Assembly (NCBI RefSeq): GCF_000169095.1
Contig: NZ_AAVU01000014.1
Location: 88,383-152,382, forward strand
DNA from: Lyngbya sp. PCC 8106
GTDB lineage: Bacteria > Cyanobacteriota > Cyanobacteriia > Cyanobacteriales > Microcoleaceae
Direction: 5' to 3'
DNA length: 64,000 nt
The notes below the pieces were generated by a model. It ran no database searches. It saw only the letters and a list, made by a program, of their open reading frames with translations, and was not told where the DNA came from. A program made the position numbers and the translations under genes. Position 1 is the first letter of the stretch, and each line of letters starts with the position of its first letter. Positions 47,391 through 56,371 of the stretch are shown here, piece by piece.

Positions 47391-47446
47391 AAAAGAAAAA
47401 CGCCCATGACGTTATGGGCGATCTAATCAGGGTGCATCTACTATGT
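47391..47446 (-). ncRNA. Putative small RNA with own promoter and terminator
   Basis: On the minus strand a -10-like TATACT (47451-47456) is followed by about 50 bases of transcript and an excellent intrinsic terminator: CGCCCAT/ATGGGCG, loop of six, then TTTTTCTTTTTT (47389-47420). No protein gene on the minus strand could use this terminator, because the nearest genes on both sides run on the plus strand. The -35 is weak (TTGCGG, 19 bases upstream). Not matched to a known small-RNA family. Confidence 0.55.
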
Positions 47447-47539
47447 ATGTAGTATAGACCATGATGGGTGTCACCCCGCAAGTTAGTTTACAAAAATTTA
47501 CAATTGCTCACCGCTCAGACTTAAATCATCGAAAATTTC

Positions 47540-47965
47540 ATGACTCCAACCCTTCTGGGACGCTGGCAAACCCGTATATTTCTTCTCGCAACAGTCGGTG
47601 TGTTTGTGAGTTTACCCTTCTGGTTGGGGAAAATGGGTAAACCCAGTTGGATCTACTTTGCCCTACTGGGATATATCGCCCTGTTTGGCTTGGTTTGGGA
47701 TACCTTGTACATCTACTTGCAAAAATTCCGTTGGGATCGAGACTGGCCAGGACTCTTTCAACTCCTCGCCGGAATTTGGGAAGGGTTGTTTGTAGGGGGA
47801 TTGGCTAACACGATCGGTTTACCGGGTATTTCTCCCCAAATTTTCAAGATCGGATTATTTATCTGTCATTACAGTCTGGTTTGGTTCACCATTTACCTCG
47901 CCTCTCAAGCCCTAACCCGAATTTTATTTCCTCACTGGCGGTTTCGGGGGGGCCGTTGGTTTTAA
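47540..47965 (+). CDS. DUF3120-like four-TM membrane protein
   Basis: 141 residues, nearly all hydrophobic, with four TM segments (about 12-30, 36-60, 72-95, 102-125). Conserved phrases include GLVWDTLYIYLQ, RWDRDWPGLFQLLAGIWEGL and HYSLVWFTIYLA. The match to DUF3120 is from memory. It lies 28 bases before the homoserine dehydrogenase gene and is likely cotranscribed. Function unknown. Confidence 0.75.
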   Translation: MTPTLLGRWQTRIFLLATVGVFVSLPFWLGKMGKPSWIYFALLGYIALFGLVWDTLYIYLQKFRWDRDWPGLFQLLAGIWEGLFVGGLANTIGLPGISPQIFKIGLFICHYSLVWFTIYLASQALTRILFPHWRFRGGRWF

Positions 47966-47993
47966 AATAGGAAGAATACGAAATTAGTGACGG

Positions 47994-49304
47994 GTGGGAA
48001 TTGTGGCTTTTAAGATTGGTTTGTTGGGACTCGGAACAGTTGGAACAGGAACCGCACAAATACTTCTCGATACCAACGGACGACATCCCTTATTGCAAGG
48101 GTTAAGCCTACATCGAGTTGGGGTGCGATCGCTGTCTAAGCCTCGTCAAGTGGAACTCCCAGAAACTCTACTGACGACTGATTTAGAAGCAATTGTCACT
48201 GATCCGAACATCGATATTGTTGTTGAACTGATTGGCGGCTTAGAACCTGCGCGATCGCTGATTCTCAAAGCCATTTCTCACGGAAAACACGTCGTCACTG
48301 CCAATAAAGCCGTCATCTCTCGCTACGCGGATGAAATCTTCACGGCGGCGAATGAAAAGGGCGTTTATGTGATGTTAGAGGCTGCTGTTGGGGGAGGGAT
48401 TCCCGTGATTCAACCCTTGAAACAGTCTCTCGGGGCGAATCGTATTCATCGGATTATGGGGATTGTCAACGGCACAACCAACTATATCCTCACCCGTATG
48501 CAACTTGAAGGGGTCGATTTTGACGAAGTGTTAGCCGATGCCCAACGGTTAGGGTATGCTGAAGCTGATCCGACGGCTGATGTTGATGGGTTAGATGCGG
48601 CGGATAAAATCGCGATTTTGGCATCTTTAGCGTTTGGAGGACGGATCAAACTGAGTGAAGTTTATTGTGAAGGGATTAGTCATATTAATGCTAGCGATAT
48701 TTCCTATGCGGATCGTTTGGGTTTTGTGGTTAAGTTACTTGCGATCGCCAGCCGTGATTCCCAAGCTACTCCTGAGAATGATTTACTTTCGATTCGAGTT
48801 CATCCGACTTTAGTTCCAAAAGCGCATCCTTTAGCGAGTATTAATGATGTTTACAACGCTATTTTAATTGAAGGTGAACCGATTGGACAGGTGATGTTTT
48901 TTGGCCCTGGTGCGGGTGCTGGCCCAACGGCGAGTGCTGTGGTTTCTGATATTTTGAATATTGCGGCGGTTCTGAATAGTCCCCTTTCCGGTGAGGTTCA
49001 TCCATTGATGAGTTGTACCCATCAACATTATTGTAATCTCGCTCCGATGGAAGATTTAATTACTCGCTTTTATGCTCGTTTTATTACTCAAGATGAATCG
49101 GGTGTTATTGGCAAGTTAGGAACTTGTTTTGGCAACCATGATGTCAGTATAGAATCGATTGTACAGATTGATACCCATGGAGAATTGGCGGAAATTGTGG
49201 TTGTTACCCATGATGTTCGAGAAGGGAATTTTCGACAAGCACTGGATGAAATTCAAAGCTTTAATGTGATCAATCGAATTCCGAGTATTTTACGAGTGTT
49301 GTAG
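47994..49304 (+). CDS. hom: Homoserine dehydrogenase
   Basis: 436 residues. The NAD(P)-binding motif GLLGLGTVGTG is at the N-terminus. The central domain contains VTANKAVIS, then AAVGGGIPVI, then MGIVNGTTNYIL, then GYAEADPTADVDG with the catalytic region (DAADKIAIL), followed by a C-terminal ACT domain (about 355-430) for threonine feedback. It reduces aspartate semialdehyde to homoserine for Met and Thr synthesis. The start is GTG 47994; GTG 48003 is an alternative. The upstream DUF3120-like gene is close. Confidence 0.97.
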   Translation: MGIVAFKIGLLGLGTVGTGTAQILLDTNGRHPLLQGLSLHRVGVRSLSKPRQVELPETLLTTDLEAIVTDPNIDIVVELIGGLEPARSLILKAISHGKHVVTANKAVISRYADEIFTAANEKGVYVMLEAAVGGGIPVIQPLKQSLGANRIHRIMGIVNGTTNYILTRMQLEGVDFDEVLADAQRLGYAEADPTADVDGLDAADKIAILASLAFGGRIKLSEVYCEGISHINASDISYADRLGFVVKLLAIASRDSQATPENDLLSIRVHPTLVPKAHPLASINDVYNAILIEGEPIGQVMFFGPGAGAGPTASAVVSDILNIAAVLNSPLSGEVHPLMSCTHQHYCNLAPMEDLITRFYARFITQDESGVIGKLGTCFGNHDVSIESIVQIDTHGELAEIVVVTHDVREGNFRQALDEIQSFNVINRIPSILRVL

Positions 49305-49482
49305 ATGCTCAGAATCAAACAGGTTTAGATCTCAGTTTGAATTTAAACTCTAGATGAATATCGCAAATTTCAGACAAATTAAACATAAGTTAAACATAAG
49401 TTAACATGGCTTGACAAATAAAACTTACCATTCTACTATCTGTTACATACCTTTTTAATATCACATAAATTGGAGTCATAAC

Positions 49483-49665
49483 ATGAGTTTAGAAGATCAA
49501 GCTAAAGCGGCGGCTAAAAATATTGAAGGTAAAGCCCAAGAAGCTTTGGGTGCAATTACTGGAGATCCTAAGCAGAAAATGGAAGGTCAGAAAAAGCAAG
49601 CGGAAGCGAAAGCTCAACAAGCTGTTGAGAACTTAAAAGACAAAGCCAAAAAACTGATTGATTAG
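49483..49665 (+). CDS. CsbD-family small stress protein
   Basis: 60 residues; a charged, Ala/Lys/Gln-rich helical protein. The CsbD signature is IEGKAQEALGAITGDPKQKMEGQKKQAEAK in overview, with NIEGKAQEALG and GDPKQKMEG. The family is stress-induced in many bacteria with unclear function. GGAG lies 7 bases before the ATG, and a strong terminator follows. Confidence 0.93.
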   Translation: MSLEDQAKAAAKNIEGKAQEALGAITGDPKQKMEGQKKQAEAKAQQAVENLKDKAKKLID

Positions 49666-49707
49666 TCTTAAATACTGCCTGAATATACAATCAATTACGA
49701 ATTGTTG

Positions 49708-49732
49708 AGAGCATGGAATTATGCTCTTTTTT
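49708..49732 (+). terminator. Intrinsic terminator of the CsbD gene
   Basis: AGAGCAT pairs perfectly with ATGCTCT around a 6-base loop and is followed by TTTTT. Confidence 0.92.
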
Positions 49733-50279
49733 ATGTTAATTTTTTCCGCGAACTCCTCAAGTCTACATCTCTATTCTTTGTTTGAATCTGTTCGTTAAAA
49801 ATAGGCGGGAATTTAAGGGATACTGACTTAGCCATTCTGAAATACTAAAAGTTAGATTTTGTCAATACAAGTTATACAAATCAACCATACAAAAAAACTT
49901 TACTAAAGCTTTACCAAAAAAGTTGATATTTTTAAATTACTATCTTTTTTTTAGAGTACCGATCAGACTAAGCTAAAAACACCCGATTCATAAAAACGAT
50001 CCAACTGATGCGCGAAAGAGCAACAAAAGGATCAGCGAGGAGAAAAACCGAGCTAGAAATTTTTAAGGGTAAGTGCATCTGTGTGGATGGGTAAACCAAG
50101 TGAAAATCAAAGAAATCAACAATTCTGATGGTTGAATACATTCGGTTCAGAATCAGAGCTTTAGCTTTACTCCAGGAGAATATAGCTAACCTAAAATCAA
50201 AATATTTAGCTTCTCACCGGAAAATGGTCAGGGTTGTTGAGAAAGAGAAAATAGAAGTAAGATAGTATTCAAATCAGTC
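49733..50279. other. Intergenic, nothing recognised
   Basis: About 545 bases between the CsbD terminator and a PEP-CTERM gene. It is A-rich with no supported gene, RNA or repeat. It should contain the PEP-CTERM gene promoter. Confidence 0.4.
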
Positions 50280-51083
50280 ATGTTTCAAAAATTACCGAAT
50301 CCTCTGAATCTTATTTTAGGTTCAATTCCCGTGGTGACAACATTAACTGTTGCTTCTTCACCGAGTCTGGCGGCGACTTTTGCTTCTTCATACTCTGAAG
50401 CTTTTCTCTATGGGTTTAGTCAGACTCCTTTGAGTGTTGAAACCTTAGCAGATGCAGAGACTTTTGCTTTTGCAAGCAATGGTTCAGTTGATGCAATTGC
50501 AGACGCAGATGCTCTTTTTGAACAGAGTATTCCCTTAGCATTTAACTCGTCTTTTGCAGATGCCTTTGGACTTGGAAAAGAATATGTTGGTATCGCCAAT
50601 AGCGAAGCTGCTGTCATTGGGCGTAATTTCTTTATTCAAAAAGATTCATCATTTTCTTTTGATTTTGTTTCAGTTTTGGATCTAGAAACCTCAATTGACA
50701 ATCCTCCGGGTGAAGCCGCAATTGCTGAGGGTAATATTTCGTTCTTCCTGTTTGACGATGCTACAGAAAACATCATTGATTATTTCACAATTTCTGGAAA
50801 ATTAAAAACGGCGAATGAGGGTGACTTCTTGAAGGTTGAACAGAGTTCTAACTTTTTAATTCAAGAGTTTGAATCTCAAGACTTTGAAGGAAATCAAGAG
50901 TATATTTCTGGGATTTATATTGGTGAATTTTCTCGAGACTTTAGCGAAGATACTTCTTTAACGTTAGTGGAGGTGAAAACTAACTCTGTTATTGTAAAAG
51001 CACCCGAACCTTCGAGTTTTGTGGCTTTATTTGTTTTCGGTGGTCTAACGGGTGTGGCTTTGAGAAAGCGCAAGCAATCCTAA
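50280..51083 (+). CDS. PEP-CTERM secreted protein
   Basis: 267 residues. A signal peptide (to about SPSLAAT) is followed by a hydrophilic, Phe/Ser/Asp-rich region with no recognised enzyme domain. The C-terminal sorting signal is APEPSSFVALFVFGGLTGVA plus RKRKQS. The PEP motif, hydrophobic helix and basic end are complete, so an exosortase-type system should process it. The exosortase itself is not in the window. A strong terminator follows. Confidence 0.85.
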   Translation: MFQKLPNPLNLILGSIPVVTTLTVASSPSLAATFASSYSEAFLYGFSQTPLSVETLADAETFAFASNGSVDAIADADALFEQSIPLAFNSSFADAFGLGKEYVGIANSEAAVIGRNFFIQKDSSFSFDFVSVLDLETSIDNPPGEAAIAEGNISFFLFDDATENIIDYFTISGKLKTANEGDFLKVEQSSNFLIQEFESQDFEGNQEYISGIYIGEFSRDFSEDTSLTLVEVKTNSVIVKAPEPSSFVALFVFGGLTGVALRKRKQS

Positions 51084-51105
51084 CTCACGCTCAAATTTAA
51101 CCAGC

Positions 51106-51133
51106 AAAGGGGATAATCATATCCCTTTTTTTT
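51106..51133 (+). terminator. Intrinsic terminator after the PEP-CTERM gene
   Basis: GGGATA/TATCCC extended by further A-T pairs, loop ATCA, followed by TTTTTTTT. It lies 23 bases after the stop and may also shield the convergent perR gene. Confidence 0.88.
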
Positions 51134-51149
51134 GCTTACAAATATTTTT

Positions 51150-51575
51150 CTACTTAACCGTACAGCGATCGCATTCACCTTTGAGAATCACTTCATAGTT
51201 TTTAACTTGTATTCCCGCAGGAAGCCGATCTAATTGTAAACGACTAAAAGTTTCCCAGTCAATATCTTGAATGGCGCCACAAGTTTGACAGCAAAAATGA
51301 TGATGAGGCTCAACTTTGGCATCATAACGAGTGACTCCTTCTTCTAATAAAACTTCCCGCACTAATCCCACTTCTCGCAACACCGACAATGCACTATAAA
51401 CCGTTGCTTTAGAAGAAATAGGGAGATCGCGGTTAACGTCAAGCAAAATTTCTTCGACAGTCGGATGATCGAAACGAGATCGCAGGTTGGCATAAACAGC
51501 AAATCGCTGCGGGGTAATCCTCAGACCCTTCGCTCGCATTTGCGCTTCAATTTTTTGGGTGGCGTTGCTAACCAT
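51150..51575 (-). CDS. perR: PerR-type peroxide-sensing Fur-family repressor
   Basis: 141 residues. A winged helix (about 15-80) with the family phrase GLRITPQRFAVY is followed by metal sites. Structural zinc is held by C96-x2-C99 and C135-x2-C138. The regulatory-metal set H37, D85, H91, H93 and D104 matches, by position, the residues known in Bacillus subtilis PerR. Asp104 is the key PerR-type residue (Fur has Glu there). It is divergent from the rubrerythrin gene, its likely target. Confidence 0.9.
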   Translation of the reverse strand: MVSNATQKIEAQMRAKGLRITPQRFAVYANLRSRFDHPTVEEILLDVNRDLPISSKATVYSALSVLREVGLVREVLLEEGVTRYDAKVEPHHHFCCQTCGAIQDIDWETFSRLQLDRLPAGIQVKNYEVILKGECDRCTVK

Positions 51576-51660
51576 GATGGCGTATTGTTGTGGCTGTCCT
51601 TGTTTATATTATATCACATCCAAGAAAAGATGGAGCAGTATCTAAGTTTTGGTTGTTTAC

Positions 51661-51691
51661 TTGACATTTTCTTAAATCAGAATTATTCTGA
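51661..51691 (+). promoter_or_regulatory. Promoter with PerR-box-like operator before rubrerythrin
   Basis: A perfect -35 TTGACA (51661-51666) is followed at 17 bases by -10 TATTCT (51684-51689). The 15-base palindrome TCAGAATTATTCTGA (51677-51691, perfect 7-1-7) covers the -10. It matches the known Per box TTATAATNATTATAA at most positions. So PerR binding would block RNA polymerase. A clear ribosome site (AGGAG) follows before the ATG at 51737. Confidence 0.8.
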
Positions 51692-51736
51692 GATAGTACC
51701 GAATCAATCAACCTTTCCCGCGACGAGGAGAACTCT

Positions 51737-52438
51737 ATGGATCTGTCAAACTCCAACACAGCAAAAAACCTAGATGCTGCATTTGCAGGCGAGTCTATGG
51801 CAAATCGTAAGTATCTATTTTTTGCAGAAGTAGCTCGAAAACTAGGGATGAGCGATGTCGCTAAACTCTTTCGGGAAACCGCTAACCAAGAAACCGAACA
51901 CGCCTTTGCTCACTTCCGTCTGATTCACCCCGAATTAGCGGTAGAAGACGTTTCTAGCCTCAGTGAAGCCGAAAAAAAAGCGATTATCTCCCGTTGTTTG
52001 GAACTGGCGATAGAAGGCGAAACCTACGAATACACCACGATGTATCCCGAATTCGCCACCCAAGCCCAGGGAGATCGCGATGACAAAGCGGTTGCAGAGT
52101 TTAAAGAACAAATTGCCGAATCCAAAGAACACGCTGGCATTTTCCGCAAAGCCGCCCAAAATTTTGGCTTCCTCACCTCAATTGAAAACCATCACGCCAA
52201 CCAATACACCGAAGCGTTACAAGCTTTAGATGGGGTAGAACCGAGCGCGAAAACTGCTACAAGCGGAAAATGGATTTGTAAGCAATGTTCGATGATTTAT
52301 GATCCGGTTGTCGGTGATCCCGATTCTGGAATTGCAGCCGGAACCGCATTTGAAGATATTCCCGAAGATTGGTATTGTCCGATTTGTGGGGCGAGTAAAA
52401 AATCTTTTGTTCCCTACTCGGAAGCGATCGCTGCATAA
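51737..52438 (+). CDS. rbr: Rubrerythrin
   Basis: 233 residues. A ferritin-like diiron domain (about 1-165) carries E19, the E52-x2-H55 pair, E94, and the E128/H132 region. A C-terminal rubredoxin domain follows (CKQC at 181-184, CPIC at 214-217). It reduces hydrogen peroxide using electrons passed through the rubredoxin iron. GAGGAG precedes the ATG. It is predicted to be PerR-controlled and lies upstream of a peroxiredoxin on the same strand (137 bases). Confidence 0.95.
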   Translation: MDLSNSNTAKNLDAAFAGESMANRKYLFFAEVARKLGMSDVAKLFRETANQETEHAFAHFRLIHPELAVEDVSSLSEAEKKAIISRCLELAIEGETYEYTTMYPEFATQAQGDRDDKAVAEFKEQIAESKEHAGIFRKAAQNFGFLTSIENHHANQYTEALQALDGVEPSAKTATSGKWICKQCSMIYDPVVGDPDSGIAAGTAFEDIPEDWYCPICGASKKSFVPYSEAIAA

Positions 52439-52575
52439 TAACAATGGTGAAGAAAGCGGTTAGGGGAGCAACGAGCGGGACTTTTGTAGAAAAATACCGA
52501 GTTTCTTTGTCCCTCCAACTGATTTCTCTGCTATCGAAAACTCAACTTGAACACATTGAATAGGAGAAAACCGAA

Positions 52576-53310
52576 ATGCTAGAAAATCGTGAAGGCCAAC
52601 GAGTTCCAGATGTCACATTCAGAACCCGCCAAAATAATGACTGGGTTGATGTTTCTTCCGGTGAACTGTTTGCAGGTAAAACAGTAATTGTATTTGCGCT
52701 TCCGGGTGCATTTACCCCAACTTGTTCTTCGGCTCACCTTCCTGGTTACAATGAGTTGGCTCCCGTGTTTAAACAAAATGGGGTTGATCATATTATTTGT
52801 CTTTCAGTTAATGATGCTTTTGTAATGAATGAATGGGCAAAAGATCAAAAAGCTGAAAATGTTATGCTGATTCCTGATGGGAATGGTGAATTTTCTGAAC
52901 AAGTAGGAATGTTAGTCGATAAAGCTGATTTAGGATTTGGAAAGCGCTCCTGGCGTTATTCAATGCTGGTTAAAGATGGTGTTATTGATAAAATGTTCAT
53001 CGAACCGGATGTTCCCGGTGATCCGTTTGAGGTGTCGGATGCTGAAACGATGCTCAACTATATTAATCCGAATGCGGCTAAACCTAAAGCGATTACTCTG
53101 TTTAGTAAAGTGGGTTGTCCCTACTGTGCAAAAGCAAAATCGATGCTCAAAGATCGGGGTTGGGATTTTGAAGAAATTGTCTTAGGTGAAGATATTTCGA
53201 CTCGTTCCATTAAAGCTGCAACAGGAGCAACTTCGACTCCACAAGTTTTTATTGATGGTCAATTAATTGGCGGTTCGGATATGTTAGAAGAATATCTGAA
53301 ATCTAATTAA
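52576..53310 (+). CDS. Peroxiredoxin-glutaredoxin fusion
   Basis: 244 residues. The N-terminal Prx5-type domain has the peroxidatic Cys50 in LPGAFTPTCSSAHLP. The C-terminal glutaredoxin (about 170-244) has the CPYC motif at 181-184, then TSTPQVFIDGQLIGG. The fusion lets glutathione recycle the peroxidase directly, as known for the Haemophilus/Neisseria hybrid. A ribosome site (AGGAG) precedes the ATG. Third member of the peroxide-defence group; a strong terminator lies about 220 bases downstream. Confidence 0.95.
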   Translation: MLENREGQRVPDVTFRTRQNNDWVDVSSGELFAGKTVIVFALPGAFTPTCSSAHLPGYNELAPVFKQNGVDHIICLSVNDAFVMNEWAKDQKAENVMLIPDGNGEFSEQVGMLVDKADLGFGKRSWRYSMLVKDGVIDKMFIEPDVPGDPFEVSDAETMLNYINPNAAKPKAITLFSKVGCPYCAKAKSMLKDRGWDFEEIVLGEDISTRSIKAATGATSTPQVFIDGQLIGGSDMLEEYLKSN

Positions 53311-53529
53311 TCAGGGATTTATTGATGACTCAGAAAAGCAGAGTTGGGAATGTCGCTTAAAAAAGGGACTGTGGAAATGAGTTGATCGTGAATATGATAG
53401 AAATATCCGGTGAATGGGTGTTTCACTCTTAGAAAAAATCAGACAAACCTATTAAAACCTGTTTGCTTGGTTCTTTTCTTAACCTTGGTCGTCAGATCAG
53501 TCACATTTTCATAGCTCTTTGCTTGTCAG

Positions 53530-53566
53530 GAGAGGAACTCATTAAGTTGGGTTTCTCTCTTTTTTT
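53530..53566 (+). terminator. Intrinsic terminator downstream of the peroxiredoxin gene
   Basis: GAGAGGAAC pairs with GTTTCTCTC (9 bp, one G-U), loop of 12, followed by seven T. The stretch between the gene and this hairpin (53311-53529) holds no gene and would be a long 3' UTR. Confidence 0.85.
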
Positions 53567-53630
53567 GAACGGATTGATGCTTTTTAGGATACAATTACAT
53601 CAGACTCCCATAATATTTTCCTGCCCTTGA

Positions 53631-54044
53631 ATGAAACGAGGATGTTTATTTTCGGCAATATTGCTCTTGCTTTTAGTCGTCTCTAACCCCGCTTATCCTG
53701 TGTCTCTGGCGGCTTCAACTTCTGAGCAACAACAGCCTCAACCTGTAAAAACTTACGTTCGGACTATTTTACCCGAAATCCCAGAGCAAGTGATTAAACT
53801 TAATCCTCCTGCCACTCAATTAGTTGTTAATATTAGAACAGGAGATATTGTTGTTCCCTGTGGAAACAAACAGCAAGTTTATACTTGTGTGTCAGGAAAG
53901 CCTGTTAAAATCACTTCTGAATCTGAAACCCCGATGCAACAACTGTGGGTACAAAATCCACTCCACAAAATGATACAGTTAACTATTAATGTCTATGAAC
54001 AGTCAGAAATTTTAACTCCGTCTGAAACGACAGAAAGTTCTTGA
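53631..54044 (+). CDS. Small secreted protein of unknown function
   Basis: 137 residues. A signal peptide (MKRGCLFSAILLLLLVVSNP, cut about PVSLAA) is followed by a Gln/Pro-rich segment and a short hydrophilic domain with two cysteines (VVPCGNKQQVYTCVSG). The family is not recognised. It lies 58 bases before two MscS channel genes and may be cotranscribed with them. Confidence 0.65.
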   Translation: MKRGCLFSAILLLLLVVSNPAYPVSLAASTSEQQQPQPVKTYVRTILPEIPEQVIKLNPPATQLVVNIRTGDIVVPCGNKQQVYTCVSGKPVKITSESETPMQQLWVQNPLHKMIQLTINVYEQSEILTPSETTESS

Positions 54045-54102
54045 CTTTTGGATCGATTCAATTCTTTTCCAGACTTTAGCTTCTCTTTGTATACTCGTTA
54101 TT

Positions 54103-55233
54103 ATGGTGTTTGCTCAAAGTTCTGCTTCTTCTCTTGATTTTTTGACTGATGCTCCGTTTTCAATCTTGAGTATTAAAATTGCTTTGATAGTCGGTTTAGT
54201 GAATTTTGTCGGATTTTTTACGTTTTTTATTCCGCGATTGATCGGAAATATAACGGCTCGTTTTGCTTCCCCAGAACTCCAACAAATTTATCAGCAAGTT
54301 ATTGTTCCCTTTCAAAATCAATTAGGATTTATTTTCCTGATTGTTAGTCTTGATGCGGCAATTTTGATTGCGCCAATTCCCCAATGGTTGAAGTGGATGG
54401 AAGTTCCTTTAGGGGTGGTTGTTACGATTTCTTTGGGTTGGCAAATCAACCGAATATTTAAACAGTTTTTTCAGGTTTATTGGTTAGATAATGCGGTCAA
54501 AAAAAGACGTAAACTGAACAGTGAAATCTTAATTGTTATTCAAGCAGTTGCCAATATTTTGATTGTCATTATTGTTGTTTTTGTCTTTGCTCAAACTCAT
54601 CAAATTAATGTTATTGGTTTACTGGCGAGTGTGGGAGTTGGAGGGTTAGCCGTAGCATTTGCAGCACAAAAAACCCTAGAACAGTTACTTGGAGGAATTG
54701 TTTTATATTTAGATCGACCCTTTGTGATTGATGATTATATTCATTTACCTGATAGAACCTTTGGTCGAGTAGAATCAATTGGTTGGCGTTCGACGAAAAT
54801 TAGAACATCAGGAAAAGGAAGTTTAGTGATCATCCCTAATAATATTTTAACTCAAGTTAGCATTGAAAACTTAACCAATGCTAAAAAAATTATTTCGTTG
54901 ATTCATTTAATGTTTTATCGTTTACTCTCTGAGGAAGAAAAAGCTTTTATTCGTCAAATTGTTTTAGATAGCACTCAAGAGATTTTTGGGATTGATCATC
55001 GCATTACTCAAGTGAGTTTCAAAGAAATTGCGAGTGAGAATAGTGAAGATGCAGTCTTGGTTGAAGCCCAGGTTACTTTCTTTATTTTAGGTTCAGGTGA
55101 TGTATCAATGGATTTTCGGACTCATCTGTTAGAAATAGCAGAACAAAATATTACCCAAAGATTACAAGATGTGGGTATAGAATTTGATATTGAAGAAAAG
55201 CGAATTAATGTTACTTCTCCTGTAAATATCTAA
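54103..55233 (+). CDS. MscS-family mechanosensitive channel (copy 1)
   Basis: 376 residues. TM segments lie at about 22-45, 73-95 and 98-120; the pore-lining TM3 follows, with the Gly/Ala-rich SVGVGGLAVAFAAQKTLEQ (about 178-196), then the beta domain (FVIDDYIHLPDRTFGRVESI) and a C-terminal alpha/beta domain (about 265-365). MscS channels open on membrane tension and release solutes in osmotic downshock. The next gene is a paralogue one base away, so they form one operon. Confidence 0.9.
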   Translation: MVFAQSSASSLDFLTDAPFSILSIKIALIVGLVNFVGFFTFFIPRLIGNITARFASPELQQIYQQVIVPFQNQLGFIFLIVSLDAAILIAPIPQWLKWMEVPLGVVVTISLGWQINRIFKQFFQVYWLDNAVKKRRKLNSEILIVIQAVANILIVIIVVFVFAQTHQINVIGLLASVGVGGLAVAFAAQKTLEQLLGGIVLYLDRPFVIDDYIHLPDRTFGRVESIGWRSTKIRTSGKGSLVIIPNNILTQVSIENLTNAKKIISLIHLMFYRLLSEEEKAFIRQIVLDSTQEIFGIDHRITQVSFKEIASENSEDAVLVEAQVTFFILGSGDVSMDFRTHLLEIAEQNITQRLQDVGIEFDIEEKRINVTSPVNI

Positions 55234-55234
55234 G

Positions 55235-56371
55235 ATGGATCTGCTTACTCTTTTAAAAGAAATTATGCCCTGGAATGAGGAACTACAGAGGTTTCTGATT
55301 GGTTTGGGGATTCGGCTTTTAACTTTTATATTCTTTATAATTTTATCACTAATTGTTGGTCGATATACTCCGAATTTTATTATTTTTATTAATCAAAAAT
55401 TCTTCCCAAAAATCGGCGACAACATCAACAAAAACTTTATTATTCCCTTAAAACCTGGGATTAGAATTACCGGAACTTTGATATTAATCAGTTTTTGCTT
55501 AAATTTTCTTAAGCCCTATGAAGAACTTTATGACTTTTTGAGGTTCTGTCTGTATTTAAGCATTACAATTAGTGCATCTTGGTTGCTGGCGCGCATATTT
55601 CGTCAATTTTTGCGTCTCTACGGAATTGTTATTATTCAAAAAATGGGGTTGAAACCGGATGAATTTATCATTGTTTTAGAAACAATAAGTAATGTAATAA
55701 TCGGTTTTTTTGCAGTAATCTTTTTTGCAAATATTAATAATTTTAACTTACTTGGTTTGGTTGCAGGTTTTGGAATTGGGGGGATTGCGATCGCTTTTGC
55801 AGCCCAAAGAGTATTAGAACAATTCATTGGAACAATTGTGATTTATTGTGATCGTCCCTATGTTCCAGGTGAATATGTGCGCGTTAATTTTAATCCTCAA
55901 CAAGAAGACACCTATGGACGGATTGAAGCCATTGGTTTACGTTCAACAAAAATAAGAGTCGCCGCCCGTAATACACTTTTAATTGTTCCTAATTCGATCA
56001 TGGCAACCAAAGATATCGAGAACATTACGAGAGGCAAAAAAGTTATGGTTTTACTTTATCTAGATTTTAAACGCCAACTCGAAGAACAAGAAACTGCCCT
56101 GATTGATAAAGTTGTCAAAGAAAGTACAGACACCCTCTATGGAATAGATCCAGGAAGTACCAAAATTACAGTGCTTAAACCCAAAAATAAACCCGGAACT
56201 CGGGCAAGAGTCACCTTTTTTATACTCGGTTCAAGTGAAGACTCCACCCAACTGCGAAAACGCTTACTTGAATTAGCTAACGAAAAAATCTCGAAGAAAT
56301 TGATCAGTTATGGGATTGAATTTGAAATGAAAGAACCCACCATTTATGTAGACTCTCCCATTCCCATTTAG
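55235..56371 (+). CDS. MscS-family mechanosensitive channel (copy 2)
   Basis: 378 residues with the same layout as the preceding gene: three TM segments in the first 130 residues, then the pore helix GLVAGFGIGGIAIAFAAQRV, then YVPGEYVRVNFNPQQEDTYGRI and the cytoplasmic beta and alpha/beta domains. It differs enough (less than half of residues identical, by eye) to be an old duplication. Copy 1's stop is one base before this start. Confidence 0.9.
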   Translation: MDLLTLLKEIMPWNEELQRFLIGLGIRLLTFIFFIILSLIVGRYTPNFIIFINQKFFPKIGDNINKNFIIPLKPGIRITGTLILISFCLNFLKPYEELYDFLRFCLYLSITISASWLLARIFRQFLRLYGIVIIQKMGLKPDEFIIVLETISNVIIGFFAVIFFANINNFNLLGLVAGFGIGGIAIAFAAQRVLEQFIGTIVIYCDRPYVPGEYVRVNFNPQQEDTYGRIEAIGLRSTKIRVAARNTLLIVPNSIMATKDIENITRGKKVMVLLYLDFKRQLEEQETALIDKVVKESTDTLYGIDPGSTKITVLKPKNKPGTRARVTFFILGSSEDSTQLRKRLLELANEKISKKLISYGIEFEMKEPTIYVDSPIPI

